Under the pieces are notes generated by a model. The model saw only the letters and a list, made by a program, of their open reading frames with translations, was not told the DNA's origin and ran no database searches. From Granulicella sp. L56 (lineage in GTDB: Bacteria; Acidobacteriota; Terriglobia; Terriglobales; Acidobacteriaceae): 64,000 nucleotides of DNA. A program made the translations under genes and the position numbers. Positions 16,646-29,608 of this stretch are shown piece after piece. The number at the start of each line of letters is the position of its first letter. Position 1 is the stretch's first letter. Where the stretch lies: NCBI RefSeq assembly GCF_009765835.1, contig NZ_LMUS01000006.1:1074438-1138437 (forward strand), given 5' to 3'.

Positions 16646-17260
16646 ATGTTGGAGCGCACCCCCGAGCAGGAAGCCGCGCAGGAAGCTGTAGCCAAACTGG
16701 TACGCCAGTGCATGGCCGGGGACTCGCACGCCTGGCAGCAGCTCGTGACCTCGCAGCACCGGCGTATCTATGCCATCTGCTACCGCTTCACCGGTTCGAG
16801 CACCGACGCCGAAGACCTGACGCAAGACGTCTTCCTGAAGCTCTATAAGAACCTGGCCAGCTTCGACACGCAGAAGGGCAGCTTTCAGACCTGGATCACG
16901 ACGCTGGCCCGCAACCTGCTTGTCGACCACTTTCGGCGGACGCGGCTGGACCGCGCCAGCGACTCGCTCGATGTCAGCTTCGACGGCGAGGACGGCAGCC
17001 CGACGATGGGCGATCGGCTGGCCGATCACCGCCCCTCGCAGGAGCAGCATGTTGCCTCGATGGAGCTGAAAAGCCAGATACAGTGCGCCCTTAAGCAGCT
17101 ATCGCCCGAACTTCGCGAAGCGGTCATTTTGCGCGATCTGGAAGATATGGATTACAAGGAGATCGCACAGGTGCTCCGCATACCCGAGGGAACGGTTAAA
17201 AGCCGCATCAGTCGCGGTCGCGGGGAACTTGCGAGGCTTCTGCAACGTATAGAGAGATAA
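16646..17260 (+). CDS. ECF (group 4) RNA polymerase sigma factor
   Basis: The 204-residue protein has region 2 (RIYAICYRFTGSSTDAEDLTQDVFLKLY, then TWITTLARNLLVDHFRR) and region 4 (LSPELREAVILRDLEDMDYKEIAQVL with IPEGTVKSRISRGRGEL), the standard RpoE-like plan. It directs RNA polymerase to a stress regulon. ATG 16646 fits the family N-terminus; the ribosome-binding site GAGG is close. Downstream and in the same direction are a zinc-type anti-sigma factor and two envelope proteins, so this is an autoregulated sigma/anti-sigma operon. Confidence 0.93.
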   Translation: MLERTPEQEAAQEAVAKLVRQCMAGDSHAWQQLVTSQHRRIYAICYRFTGSSTDAEDLTQDVFLKLYKNLASFDTQKGSFQTWITTLARNLLVDHFRRTRLDRASDSLDVSFDGEDGSPTMGDRLADHRPSQEQHVASMELKSQIQCALKQLSPELREAVILRDLEDMDYKEIAQVLRIPEGTVKSRISRGRGELARLLQRIER

Positions 17261-17329
17261 GAGAAACGGGTATAGAAAGACAAGTAAATACGGATCGAGA
17301 AAGACCAGATAGAAAGGCGGGTGATGTAA

Positions 17330-18313
17330 GTGGCAGAGTTCAACCAATTCGGTAGCGCACAGCCTCCCCAGACGGGGGAAGCCGGACACTGCGCTCAATG
17401 CGAGGCGATGCTGGCCGACGCGCTCGACGGAACGCTCTCCCCGGCAGAACAGGCAGCGTTCGATCTGCACATGACCTCCTGCTCCGCTTGCAGCGCCATG
17501 CTGGCCGACGCCCAGCGAGGGGCCGACTGGCTGGAGATGTTGAAGTCGCCCCGGCCCGAGCCTTCGGCGGCCCTGCTGGAACGCATTCTTGCCCAGACTT
17601 GCAACGCCCAGTCCCAGGCTGACGCTAACCAGCCTCAGCTTGTAACCGGCAAACAACGCAGCGGCCTGTGGCAACCCAGCACCCTGCTGGGACACTCCGG
17701 CCCGGTGTCGGTCGCCGCGATGCAGCCAGCAGGGGCGGCGTATGCCTCCAACGTTCTACCCTTCCGCAGCCGCGTAGCTGCGGGTTTCCATCTGCGCTCC
17801 ATCGGCCAGACGCTGCTGCAGCCGAGGTTGGCGATGACTGCGGCGATGGCCTTCTTCTCCATCGCACTGACCATGAACATTACCGGAGTTCACCTCAACC
17901 AGCTGCGCGTCAGCGATCTTCGGCCCACCAGCATCAAGCGCAATATCACGGATGCGAATGCCTCCGTTCATCGCTACTATGACAATCTGAAGGTCGTGTA
18001 TGAGCTGGAATCTCGCGTGCGCGATCTGCAACGCTCGAGCAACGACAACGACCAGTACAGCCTGCCTTCGAACCAGAGCGCTCCGGCTGCCCAGCCCCAG
18101 CAACCAACCAAGCAGGAACCGGCAACACAGAAACCAGACTCGAAGCAGTCTCGTCCCAAACCCGGCCCCGGCTCCAGCCAGCGTGAGACCCGGAGCGGCA
18201 ATGTGCAGTTTGCCGACTCCACCGAACGGCCAGCCCCTGTCCCCGCCACCCAGGCTTTTGTTGTCTTTACTCCCAGTGTTTTGAAGTACCTGCAGGAAGG
18301 GGAACTTGTATGA
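17330..18313 (+). CDS. ZAS-type anti-sigma factor, single-pass membrane protein
   Basis: The 327-residue protein starts at a GTG. Near residues 19-60, GHCAQCEAMLADALDG and DLHMTSCSAC give the HxxxCxxC zinc anti-sigma signature. One membrane segment follows (AMTAAMAFFSIALTMNITGV, residues about 165-185), then a Gln/Pro/Lys-rich, low-complexity region predicted to be extracytoplasmic. The cytoplasmic ZAS domain would hold the ECF sigma factor encoded just upstream until an envelope signal releases it. The last bases overlap the next start (ATGA), so translation is coupled. Confidence 0.87.
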   Translation: MAEFNQFGSAQPPQTGEAGHCAQCEAMLADALDGTLSPAEQAAFDLHMTSCSACSAMLADAQRGADWLEMLKSPRPEPSAALLERILAQTCNAQSQADANQPQLVTGKQRSGLWQPSTLLGHSGPVSVAAMQPAGAAYASNVLPFRSRVAAGFHLRSIGQTLLQPRLAMTAAMAFFSIALTMNITGVHLNQLRVSDLRPTSIKRNITDANASVHRYYDNLKVVYELESRVRDLQRSSNDNDQYSLPSNQSAPAAQPQQPTKQEPATQKPDSKQSRPKPGPGSSQRETRSGNVQFADSTERPAPVPATQAFVVFTPSVLKYLQEGELV

Positions 18314-19521
18314 ACTGCGCCAACCATCCTGATCGTGAACGAATTGCCTTTTGCCAGAACTGCGGCAAGCCTCTGTGCCAGGAGTGCACCCGCGCTGTCG
18401 GCTCGGGCGTCTTCTGCGAACCCTGCCTGGTGGCCAAGCTGGCCGGAGCAGGCACCCCCAATCCTGCCGGTGGCCCCGCTCCCGGCGTGAATTACCCGGT
18501 CGACGGAACGATTCCGCCGCCGCCTTCCGCGGACGAACCCAATCCCGGCCTCGCCGCCCTGCTGGGCTTCATCCCCGGCGTGGGTGCGATGTACAACGGT
18601 CAATATGCCAAGGGCATCGTGCACCTGATCGTCTTTGCCGTGCTGGTGAGCCTGGCGGACGAGAACAGTATCTTCCTCCTCTTCGTCTTCGGCTGGGTCT
18701 TTTATCAGGCCATCGAAGCCCATCACACCGCGCAGGCTCGCCGCGATGGTACACCGCTGCCAAATCCCTTCGGGCTGAATGATCTGGGCGAACGCCTTGG
18801 CTTCGGCAAAGCGTGGCCCAGCGGAGCGGCGCATGGAACGACGAGCGGACAGTACACGGCTTCGGCGCCGGACGCGACAGTGCCTCCTACTCCGGGCTAT
18901 GCTCCACCAGCACCGGGTTACCCACCCTACACACCTCCTCCGCCGCCTCCCAACTGGAATACGCAGTGGGAGAACTATGTACCACCCGGGACACCATTCG
19001 CCGGCTCGGCTACGCCTCCGGCGGACCTCAATCCTCCCTATAGCGGTAGTCGCTTCCCCACCGGGGCGATCTGGCTGATTGGCCTTGGCGCACTCTTTCT
19101 CATCGGCAACTCGGGGATGTTCCACGGCTTTCCAATGCATTGGTTTGTGCCGATGCTGTTAATCGGGTTCGGGGTGTGGCAGTTCGTCCACAAGATGACG
19201 GAGACCGGCCCGCTTGCCGATGACGGCACGGCCGCCTATAAATTCCGCGCCTTTCATGCGCTGCGCGGGTCGATCTGGATCATACTGGTCGGCGTGCTCT
19301 TCCTGCTGGACAGCTCGCATATCCTCTCGTGGGGCCGGAGTTGGCCGCTGTTCATCATCGTCGCAGGCGTGATGGCAGTCCTGCAACGAGCTGTCTTCAC
19401 CACTGCTGCGACCGCTCCTCCGTATCCGCCGCCCTATTCGGCTGCGCCTCCGTCCGGACCGGCACCAACGACCACCACCTCCATCGTTCCCTCCAATACG
19501 CACGAAGAGGAAGGGAAATAA
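18310..19521 (+). CDS. Membrane protein with B-box-like zinc finger, TM2-like region and LiaF-type segments
   Basis: The 403-residue protein begins with a zinc finger (CANHPDRERIAFCQNCGKPLCQECTRAV then CEPCL). Residues about 75-140 form a TM2-like helical hairpin (LLGFIPGVGAMYNGQYAKGI). A long proline-rich linker (PPTPGYAPPAPGYPPYTPPPPPP) leads to two DUF5668/LiaF-like membrane segments (GAIWLIGLGALFLIGNSG; GSIWIILVGVLFLLDSSH). The function is unknown. Its place between anti-sigma factor and DUF4097 protein points to sensing of, or response to, envelope damage. Confidence 0.8.
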   Translation: MNCANHPDRERIAFCQNCGKPLCQECTRAVGSGVFCEPCLVAKLAGAGTPNPAGGPAPGVNYPVDGTIPPPPSADEPNPGLAALLGFIPGVGAMYNGQYAKGIVHLIVFAVLVSLADENSIFLLFVFGWVFYQAIEAHHTAQARRDGTPLPNPFGLNDLGERLGFGKAWPSGAAHGTTSGQYTASAPDATVPPTPGYAPPAPGYPPYTPPPPPPNWNTQWENYVPPGTPFAGSATPPADLNPPYSGSRFPTGAIWLIGLGALFLIGNSGMFHGFPMHWFVPMLLIGFGVWQFVHKMTETGPLADDGTAAYKFRAFHALRGSIWIILVGVLFLLDSSHILSWGRSWPLFIIVAGVMAVLQRAVFTTAATAPPYPPPYSAAPPSGPAPTTTTSIVPSNTHEEEGK

Positions 19522-19524
19522 GCC

Positions 19525-21261
19525 ATGGCCACCAACCCTCCACCTTACCCGCCGCCAGGACCGCCCTACGGCAATGACTGGAAGTATCAGCGTCGCGTGA
19601 TGAAGGAACAGGCCCGCATGCAGCGCGATATGCTTCGTGCCCAGGCAGCCGCCTATCGCAACCAGGCGCGCGGAATGCGCCACGGCTCAATCGTCGGGCC
19701 ATTTATCCTGATCGCAATCGGCGTCGCTTTCCTGCTGGTACAGATGGGCCGCCTCGATGCTCATCAAGTGTGGGACTGGTACGGTCACTGGTGGCCGGTA
19801 GTGCTGATCGGCGCAGGCGTTGTGATGTTCCTCGAATGGGCATTCGACCGCTACATCTCAGCCGATCCTTCCCATCCTGCCTATCGCAGGGGCATGGGAG
19901 GCGGCGTGTTCTCGCTGCTTTTGCTGTTGGTCATCGCAGGCGTTATCTTCAGCGGGTTTCGGCATGGGAACGGAGATTTTTTTAATCACAACTTCGGCAT
20001 TAACCAAAATGACCTCGACCAGTTTCTCGGCGACAAACACGAGAGCGACCAGTCCATCGTTCAGGCCCTTCCGGCCGGCAACGGCTTCTCCGTCGACAAC
20101 CCGCGCGGCGACGTCATCGTCTCCGGGACCAGCGACGACAACCAGATCCACATCGCGATCCACAAAGAGATTTATAGCCGCTCTGACTCCGACGCCGACC
20201 ATAAAGCCCAGCAGCTCACTCCGCAGACCAGCACCAACGACAATATGGTCACGCTCACCATGCCCCCGCTTCCAGGAGGACGTGGCGATCTGACGATCAC
20301 CGTGCCTCCGACAGCCGTCATCAGCGTGAACGCCAACCACGGCGACGTGCGCGTCAGCGCCATTAAGGCGCCCGTCTCCGTCACCGCCAACCACGGCGAT
20401 GTTGAACTGAGTGCCATCACAGGCCCTGTTACCGCCCGCATCAATAACAGTGACTCCTCCTTCTCGGCGCACAGCATCACGGGCCCGCTCATCGTCGAAG
20501 GTCGCGGCCAGGACCTCACGCTCTCTGACCTGAACGGACCCGTCAGGATCAATGGCGACTTCTTCGGTTCCACCCACCTAGAGCACATCCGTGGCACCAT
20601 CAACTTCCACTCGACACGCACCGACATGCAGTTCGGCCGTCTCGATGGCGAGGCAGACATCAGCAACAATGCCGACCTCTCCGCGAGCGAGGTTGTCGGG
20701 CCGCTCACGCTCAGCACGAGGAGCCGCAATATTACGCTCGATCGCATCGCCGGCGACGTCTCCGTCACCAATAGCAATGGCTTTGTGAATCTCACCAGCG
20801 CTCCGCCGCTGGGCAATGTCACCATCGAGAACCGCATGGGCGATATCACGCTCACGGTGCCTGAGCACTCCAGCTTTTCGGTCGATGCTCAAACCACCGA
20901 TGGCGATTTGGATAACGACTTTTCCCTGCCCAACCAAGGCACGGATACCCATAAGAACTTTACCGGCACCATAGGCAAAGGCGGCTCAACGCTCCGTCTC
21001 ACCACCAGCCACGGCGATATCGCGCTGAAAAAGACCAGCGTTATGCCACTGCCTGCCGCTCCACCTATACCGCCTAAGCTGACCATCATTCCTCCAGAGG
21101 CCAGGAGCGCCATCGCGGGCGCCAAAGCTGAGGCAAAGGAAGCCGAAAAGATGGCCGCTCAAGAGGTCAAGGAAGCCAAAGCTCAGGCAAAGGAAGCTAC
21201 CGCTCAGGCAAAGCGCGATGCGAAACAGAAATCTCAGTCCTCAGACGACGATTCGCAGTAG
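19525..21261 (+). CDS. LiaF-like membrane segment plus DUF4097 beta-solenoid protein
   Basis: The 578-residue protein has a short proline-rich start, a coiled segment with many Met/Gln/Arg (residues about 20-50), then DUF5668-type helices (FILIAIGVAFLLVQMGRL; WWPVVLIGAGVVMFLEW) and a third helix. Residues about 190-500 are DUF4097 repeats: recurring strands such as NHGDVRVSAIKAPVSVTANHGDVELSAITGPV, a putative adhesin-like beta-solenoid. The last 60 residues are an Ala/Lys/Glu coiled coil (KEAKAQAKEATAQAKRD). It follows its neighbour by 3 bases and is the last gene of the sigma factor operon. Comparable modules occur in LiaF/LiaG-type stress systems. Confidence 0.83.
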   Translation: MATNPPPYPPPGPPYGNDWKYQRRVMKEQARMQRDMLRAQAAAYRNQARGMRHGSIVGPFILIAIGVAFLLVQMGRLDAHQVWDWYGHWWPVVLIGAGVVMFLEWAFDRYISADPSHPAYRRGMGGGVFSLLLLLVIAGVIFSGFRHGNGDFFNHNFGINQNDLDQFLGDKHESDQSIVQALPAGNGFSVDNPRGDVIVSGTSDDNQIHIAIHKEIYSRSDSDADHKAQQLTPQTSTNDNMVTLTMPPLPGGRGDLTITVPPTAVISVNANHGDVRVSAIKAPVSVTANHGDVELSAITGPVTARINNSDSSFSAHSITGPLIVEGRGQDLTLSDLNGPVRINGDFFGSTHLEHIRGTINFHSTRTDMQFGRLDGEADISNNADLSASEVVGPLTLSTRSRNITLDRIAGDVSVTNSNGFVNLTSAPPLGNVTIENRMGDITLTVPEHSSFSVDAQTTDGDLDNDFSLPNQGTDTHKNFTGTIGKGGSTLRLTTSHGDIALKKTSVMPLPAAPPIPPKLTIIPPEARSAIAGAKAEAKEAEKMAAQEVKEAKAQAKEATAQAKRDAKQKSQSSDDDSQ

Positions 21262-21301
21262 TGAAACATCTTTATGCCCTGTGTGGATAGAGCCCTTCCT
21301 G

Positions 21302-22450
21302 TCACTGAACGGAGGAGTGGCCCGGCCGCGAAGTCGATGCAACAACTCTCCTCCTGGAAGTCAAATACCTCCGGATGGGGATGTCATAAGCGACCATTGC
21401 CACATACGCGACGCCCGTTAGAAGGATCACGCCGGTCGTCACGATGAGAGCCAGTTGCTGCGTTCCAGGTTTATGAGTGTTGTAGTAATTCATAAACATC
21501 CAGATCACGGCGTAGTGCGTCATGTACAGCGGATAGGAGATCTTCCCGGAAAATACGCAGAGGGTTTCAGACCTCTTCGTCAGCGCGGCTCCAGCTCCCA
21601 GACTGACCAGCAGAGGGAAATAGAACAAAATAACCAGTGCCTCTGCCAGCACATTCCATTTGAAGTACGGCATCATGAATGCGGCCAGCAGCAGCAGGGA
21701 TAGGCTCGCAAAGCCGAGCCTCGTCTTGATAATCCAGTTGAAACGATAAATAAGCAGACCTGCTAAGAACGAATAAGCGACACGAGCGCCGCCATCCCAG
21801 AAGGTTGGGCCGCTCCATCCGCCGCCCAGCGATCCGGAATGATAACCGACCGCGCAAAGAACAGCAGCTGCGAGCGTAAGAAACAGTAGTAACGAGCGAC
21901 GGCTGAGTCTGTAAAGGATGAAGGCGTAGAAGATATTGGCAACATATTCCCAAAACAGCGACCACGCAGGAGCGTTGAAGCTGAACAGATTAAAAGTACG
22001 CTCTGTCATCGCGGGATAAGGGATAAGAAAGATCGAGGCAAGGAAGATGAGCGCAACTCTGCCTATGCTGTAGGCATGCTGGATACCGGTAAATGGATCG
22101 AAGAGAAACGCGAACAAGCCCAGGACCGAACCCAGGATAACCAAAGGGTGCAGTCGTATCAGCCTTGATTTAAGGAATTCCACGACGCCCATCTTGCCAA
22201 TCCGGTCATCGTAGGCGTATCCGATAACGAACCCGGATAAGCAGAAGAAGAAATCGACAGCCAGAAAACCATGTCCGATGAAATTCTTACTGTAGTCAGC
22301 GATGGCCATCTCCATAAAGTGGAAGGTGACCACCGACAAAGCCGCAATTCCCCTTAGTCCATCAAGAACTTCAAAGTGCCGCTTGGTCTTGAGAATTTCA
22401 GTGCTTAGCTTGCTGGTTCCTGTCTTCACTGTCTGCGTCACTTCCCCCAT
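21302..22450 (-). CDS. Membrane acyltransferase, family 3 (OafA/NodX type)
   Basis: The 382-residue protein has about ten hydrophobic segments. FEVLDGLRGIAALSVVTFHF supplies the DGLRGIAA and catalytic-region His motif, and GFLAVDFFFCLSGFVIGYAYD the FFxLSGF signature of acyltransferase_3. It transfers an acyl, usually acetyl, group to a sugar of a surface glycan or lipid. It is convergent with the DUF4097 operon and lies just beyond the rrn terminator; no glycan gene is adjacent, so its substrate is unclear. Confidence 0.92.
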   Translation of the reverse strand: MGEVTQTVKTGTSKLSTEILKTKRHFEVLDGLRGIAALSVVTFHFMEMAIADYSKNFIGHGFLAVDFFFCLSGFVIGYAYDDRIGKMGVVEFLKSRLIRLHPLVILGSVLGLFAFLFDPFTGIQHAYSIGRVALIFLASIFLIPYPAMTERTFNLFSFNAPAWSLFWEYVANIFYAFILYRLSRRSLLLFLTLAAAVLCAVGYHSGSLGGGWSGPTFWDGGARVAYSFLAGLLIYRFNWIIKTRLGFASLSLLLLAAFMMPYFKWNVLAEALVILFYFPLLVSLGAGAALTKRSETLCVFSGKISYPLYMTHYAVIWMFMNYYNTHKPGTQQLALIVTTGVILLTGVAYVAMVAYDIPIRRYLTSRRRVVASTSRPGHSSVQ

Positions 22451-22519
22451 TGGTCCTTTGCCCCTGTAGTTGGTACTGCGCGTTGTCCGGAAGTACGCTT
22501 ATTTGTTCTGGATCATAAA

Positions 22520-22552
22520 TGAAAAGCCCCATCCTCGAAAGGATGGGGCTTC
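22520..22552 (-). terminator. rrn operon terminator
   Basis: On the minus strand AAGCCCCATCCT pairs with AGGATGGGGCTT around TTCG, a stable tetraloop, and is followed by TTTCATTT. It lies 8 bases beyond the 5S gene. Confidence 0.9.
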
Positions 22553-22559
22553 TGTATTA

Positions 22560-22677
<118 letters not shown>

Positions 22678-22833
22678 AACTTTAGAAATATCGCTCTCGC
22701 GATCTTCCACAACTGAATAGATTGGGATTAGACGTTTGTTGCATGTTGCGTTTTATCCAAAAGTTATAACTACAAAGCTTGTATTGAATGACTCTAGAAC
22801 AGTGGACTTTCTCACTGCGCAGAGTAAATTCTA

Positions 22834-25783
<2,950 letters not shown>

Positions 25784-26178
25784 ATAGAATTTACTCGCAC
25801 GCAGCAGAGTGAAAACCTCTGCAACTAGAGCAATCTACGTTTTGATAATTGTCCACGCCTGTGTCGTACAACCTTCATCTCAACTTGCGAGAATCAGGTC
25901 GGTAACACGAAAATTATTCTAAAGACACTCAATACTGATTGACAGCCTTCTTCGGAAACTACCCGAAGACATGCTGCTCAGCCTTGTAGTTATATTTACC
26001 CAATCTATTCAGTTGTCAAAAATCGTTGAGCGAACCGTATTGCTACGTTGTCGCATCGCACCCTAAGGCGGCTTGAGCATTCCTGCTCAAGGTTCAACCT
26101 CGCTCTATCAAGAGCAGAAGCTCAACCTCAAGCAGACATCGCTTGGTGAAACATATCGAAGATGCCAATCGAGAAGTA
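25784..26178 (-). other. tRNA-Ala to 23S spacer
   Basis: No gene is seen. The stretch holds a boxA-like site (listed separately) and sequence that should pair with the region beyond the 23S 3' end to form the RNase III processing stalk; several short matches exist, such as CCCAATCTATTCAGTTGT near 26000 against CAACTGAATAGATTGGG near 22715. Confidence 0.6.
26013..26026 (-). promoter_or_regulatory. boxA-like antitermination site before 23S
   Basis: The minus strand reads GATTTTTGACAACT, close to the boxA consensus TGCTCTTTAACAA used by Nus factors, and lies about 230 bases before 23S. Confidence 0.5.
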
Positions 26179-26254
26179 TGGTGGAGCTGAACGGGATCGA
26201 ACCGTTGACCCCCTGCTTGCAAAGCAGGTGCTCTCCCAACTGAGCTACAGCCCC
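26179..26254 (-). tRNA. tRNA-Ala (anticodon TGC)
   Basis: The minus strand begins GGGGCTGTAGCTCAGTTGGG, has the anticodon loop CTTTGCAAG and ends GTTCGATCCCGTTCAGCTCC with an encoded CCA. All four arms pair. It is the usual second spacer tRNA of an rrn operon. Confidence 0.97.
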
Positions 26255-26295
26255 ATGGCTACAAGTCTAAATCAGACGGGTAGTTGAGATAAAGG

Positions 26296-26372
<77 letters not shown>

Positions 26373-26678
26373 GACTCTACAGCATGGAACCCGAAGGCTC
26401 GATGCGCAGGCTGCTCTGTTGTTGACTCCTAAGAATCAAAAATCGAGCTCTCTCGAAAGGTTTCGAGGACACAGTTGAACGTGCATGGCAGCTACGCCGC
26501 CATTGACCATCGGTGTTGACAGATAACGAAAAAAAGAAGGTTTAGTTCAGGCTCATCTGCAGTCACCGAAGTGCTTGCAGATGGTTCTTGGCAACGTCAC
26601 TATCAACTCAACCTAATCGCAAAATCAGGCTGCCTGCAATCGCAGGGCGTTGAAGTGTGCCAAGACGTTCTCTTTTAG
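26373..26678 (-). other. 16S to tRNA-Ile spacer
   Basis: About 305 bases with no gene seen. It should contribute to the processing stalk around 16S. Confidence 0.6.
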
Positions 26679-28178
<1,500 letters not shown>

Positions 28179-28317
28179 TCTTGGTTTGCTTGCCGTCCAT
28201 CGACAGGGGTCGGGACGGTTCAAGCGCCCCCGGTGCTCGAAAGACCGGAGGTTTATAACTAGTGAGAATGACTAAACCAAATTTCGTATCATCTCACGAC
28301 TGGCACGTTCAACTATG

Positions 28318-28330
28318 TTGTCAAAGATCC
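28318..28330 (-). promoter_or_regulatory. boxA-like site in the rrn leader
   Basis: The minus strand reads GGATCTTTGACAA, close to boxA, about 150 bases before 16S. It matches the second boxA-like site in the spacer before 23S. Confidence 0.55.
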
Positions 28331-28526
28331 GAACTGCATCCACCTAAGTGGGCAGCTTTGGATCAAGGACGAAATCGGCATAAGCCAGATTTGTGTCCTC
28401 GAACTTGATGCGCTGTTTTCGTCTGTATTGACTGCTTACTCAGGCTTCGCTTACTTCTTAGTGGCTTTGTTTCAGCCTTTTAGCGTACCGTTCAGCAGTT
28501 CGTGACGTTTTAGCGAACTTTCTAAG

Positions 28527-28553
28527 ATTATCGAAGTTTTCATCGTCTGTCAA
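28527..28553 (-). promoter_or_regulatory. rrn promoter
   Basis: The minus strand carries a perfect -35 hexamer TTGACA (28548-28553) and GATAAT 15 bases further on (28527-28532). It lies about 350 bases before 16S with boxA in between, the normal position for an rRNA promoter. The short spacer is typical of growth-rate-controlled promoters but the exact -10 is uncertain. Confidence 0.7.
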
Positions 28554-29056
28554 CTTCTTTTTTCAAGCTATTTGAGGCTTTCTACTTTGCCTCAAACGCT
28601 CGAACAATCTTGTTCGCGCAGCACAGATATCTCAAAACATCGTGACGACCAAAACATGATCGCGGAGCACTTAGCTCCTAATATTCAATTGCAGTTGCTT
28701 GGGTTTGGTTACCGGCTGGCCTTAGGCTCATTGCCGATCAAACGCTTGGACTGCGCTCCGACATCCCTTTACAAGCCGCTCATCTACTACAAGAGCCAAG
28801 GTGCGAAGCTTTTATTTCTCTTACTGCCTATTCAGAGTACCGTGCTTTTCAATTCCTTGCAAGCACTGCGTTTCTGCGACTTCCTGAGATTAGCAGTGAG
28901 TTCGGCTTCATGCAACCTTTCACCCTGTTGAAAACCGGCCATTCCTGTAGAAAACTCGGCCATCCTCAATAGAGACGCGGTGATAAGAAATCTGAAGGCG
29001 GCCTGATTCTTTTATCCGCGCACCCAAAACCGCTTTCTCAAGCTAAAATCCCCATC
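28554..29056. other. Non-coding stretch upstream of the rrn operon
   Basis: It separates the rrn promoter from the divergent DUF4337 gene. An open frame of 119 codons on the plus strand has no ribosome-binding site or recognisable protein character. The AT-rich portion next to TTGACA (28554-28575) could act as an UP element. Nothing else is evident. Confidence 0.5.
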
Positions 29057-29608
29057 ATGGAACCCACCGAAATGCAGGAGTTCACCAAGCAACTCCACGA
29101 GGCCAACGAAGAGGGTGGTGAATCGCTCACCCGTATCTCCCTGGCTATCTCTATTCTTGCCGTTCTTGTTGCCATGGTCACCGTGCTCGGGCATCGCAGC
29201 CACACCGAAGCCATCCTGATGCAATCCCGCGTCGCCGATCAATGGAACCTCTACCAGGCCAAGAAGATCCGGATGGACAGCCTCTCGGTCACGGTGGATC
29301 TCATTCCACTGCAAAACTTCGCCAACGCCGCCGGTGCAGCCGCCAAGCAGCAGGAGTATAAAGCGCACATCGAAAAGTGGAAGGGTGACCTCGTCGAAGA
29401 GCAGCAGAAGGCCCACGAATACGAGCATGAGGTCCATCTCGCGGAGCGGCGCGCCAGCCATTACGATCTCGGCGAAGCGCTGCTGCAGATCGCCGTGGTC
29501 CTCTCCTCGATCACGCTCTTCACGCGTCGCCGATCCTACTTCTTTCTCGGCATCGGCATTGGAGGCATCGGGCTGGTGATCGCATCCTTAGCCTTGTTCG
29601 TTCGCTAG
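29057..29608 (+). CDS. DUF4337 membrane protein
   Basis: The 183-residue protein has an acidic N-terminus (EMQEFTKQLHEANEEGGESLTR), one membrane helix (ISLAISILAVLVAMVTVLGHR), a long amphipathic central region (YQAKKIRMDSL to EKWKGDLVEEQQKAHEYEHEV) likely to be a coiled coil facing the periplasm, and two closely spaced C-terminal helices. Order and wording match DUF4337, whose function is unknown. Its stop codon overlaps that of the convergent oxidoreductase gene in a shared CTAG. Confidence 0.85.
   Translation: MEPTEMQEFTKQLHEANEEGGESLTRISLAISILAVLVAMVTVLGHRSHTEAILMQSRVADQWNLYQAKKIRMDSLSVTVDLIPLQNFANAAGAAAKQQEYKAHIEKWKGDLVEEQQKAHEYEHEVHLAERRASHYDLGEALLQIAVVLSSITLFTRRRSYFFLGIGIGGIGLVIASLALFVR

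Noticed and set aside
17977-19140. 387-codon open frame opposite the zinc-finger/TM2 gene
   Set aside because: Arg-rich shadow of GC-rich coding sequence with proline-rich repeats; no ribosome-binding site or family motif.
28572-28931. 119-codon open frame upstream of the rrn operon
   Set aside because: No Shine-Dalgarno, no domain-like pattern, and it overlaps the region expected to hold rrn upstream elements.
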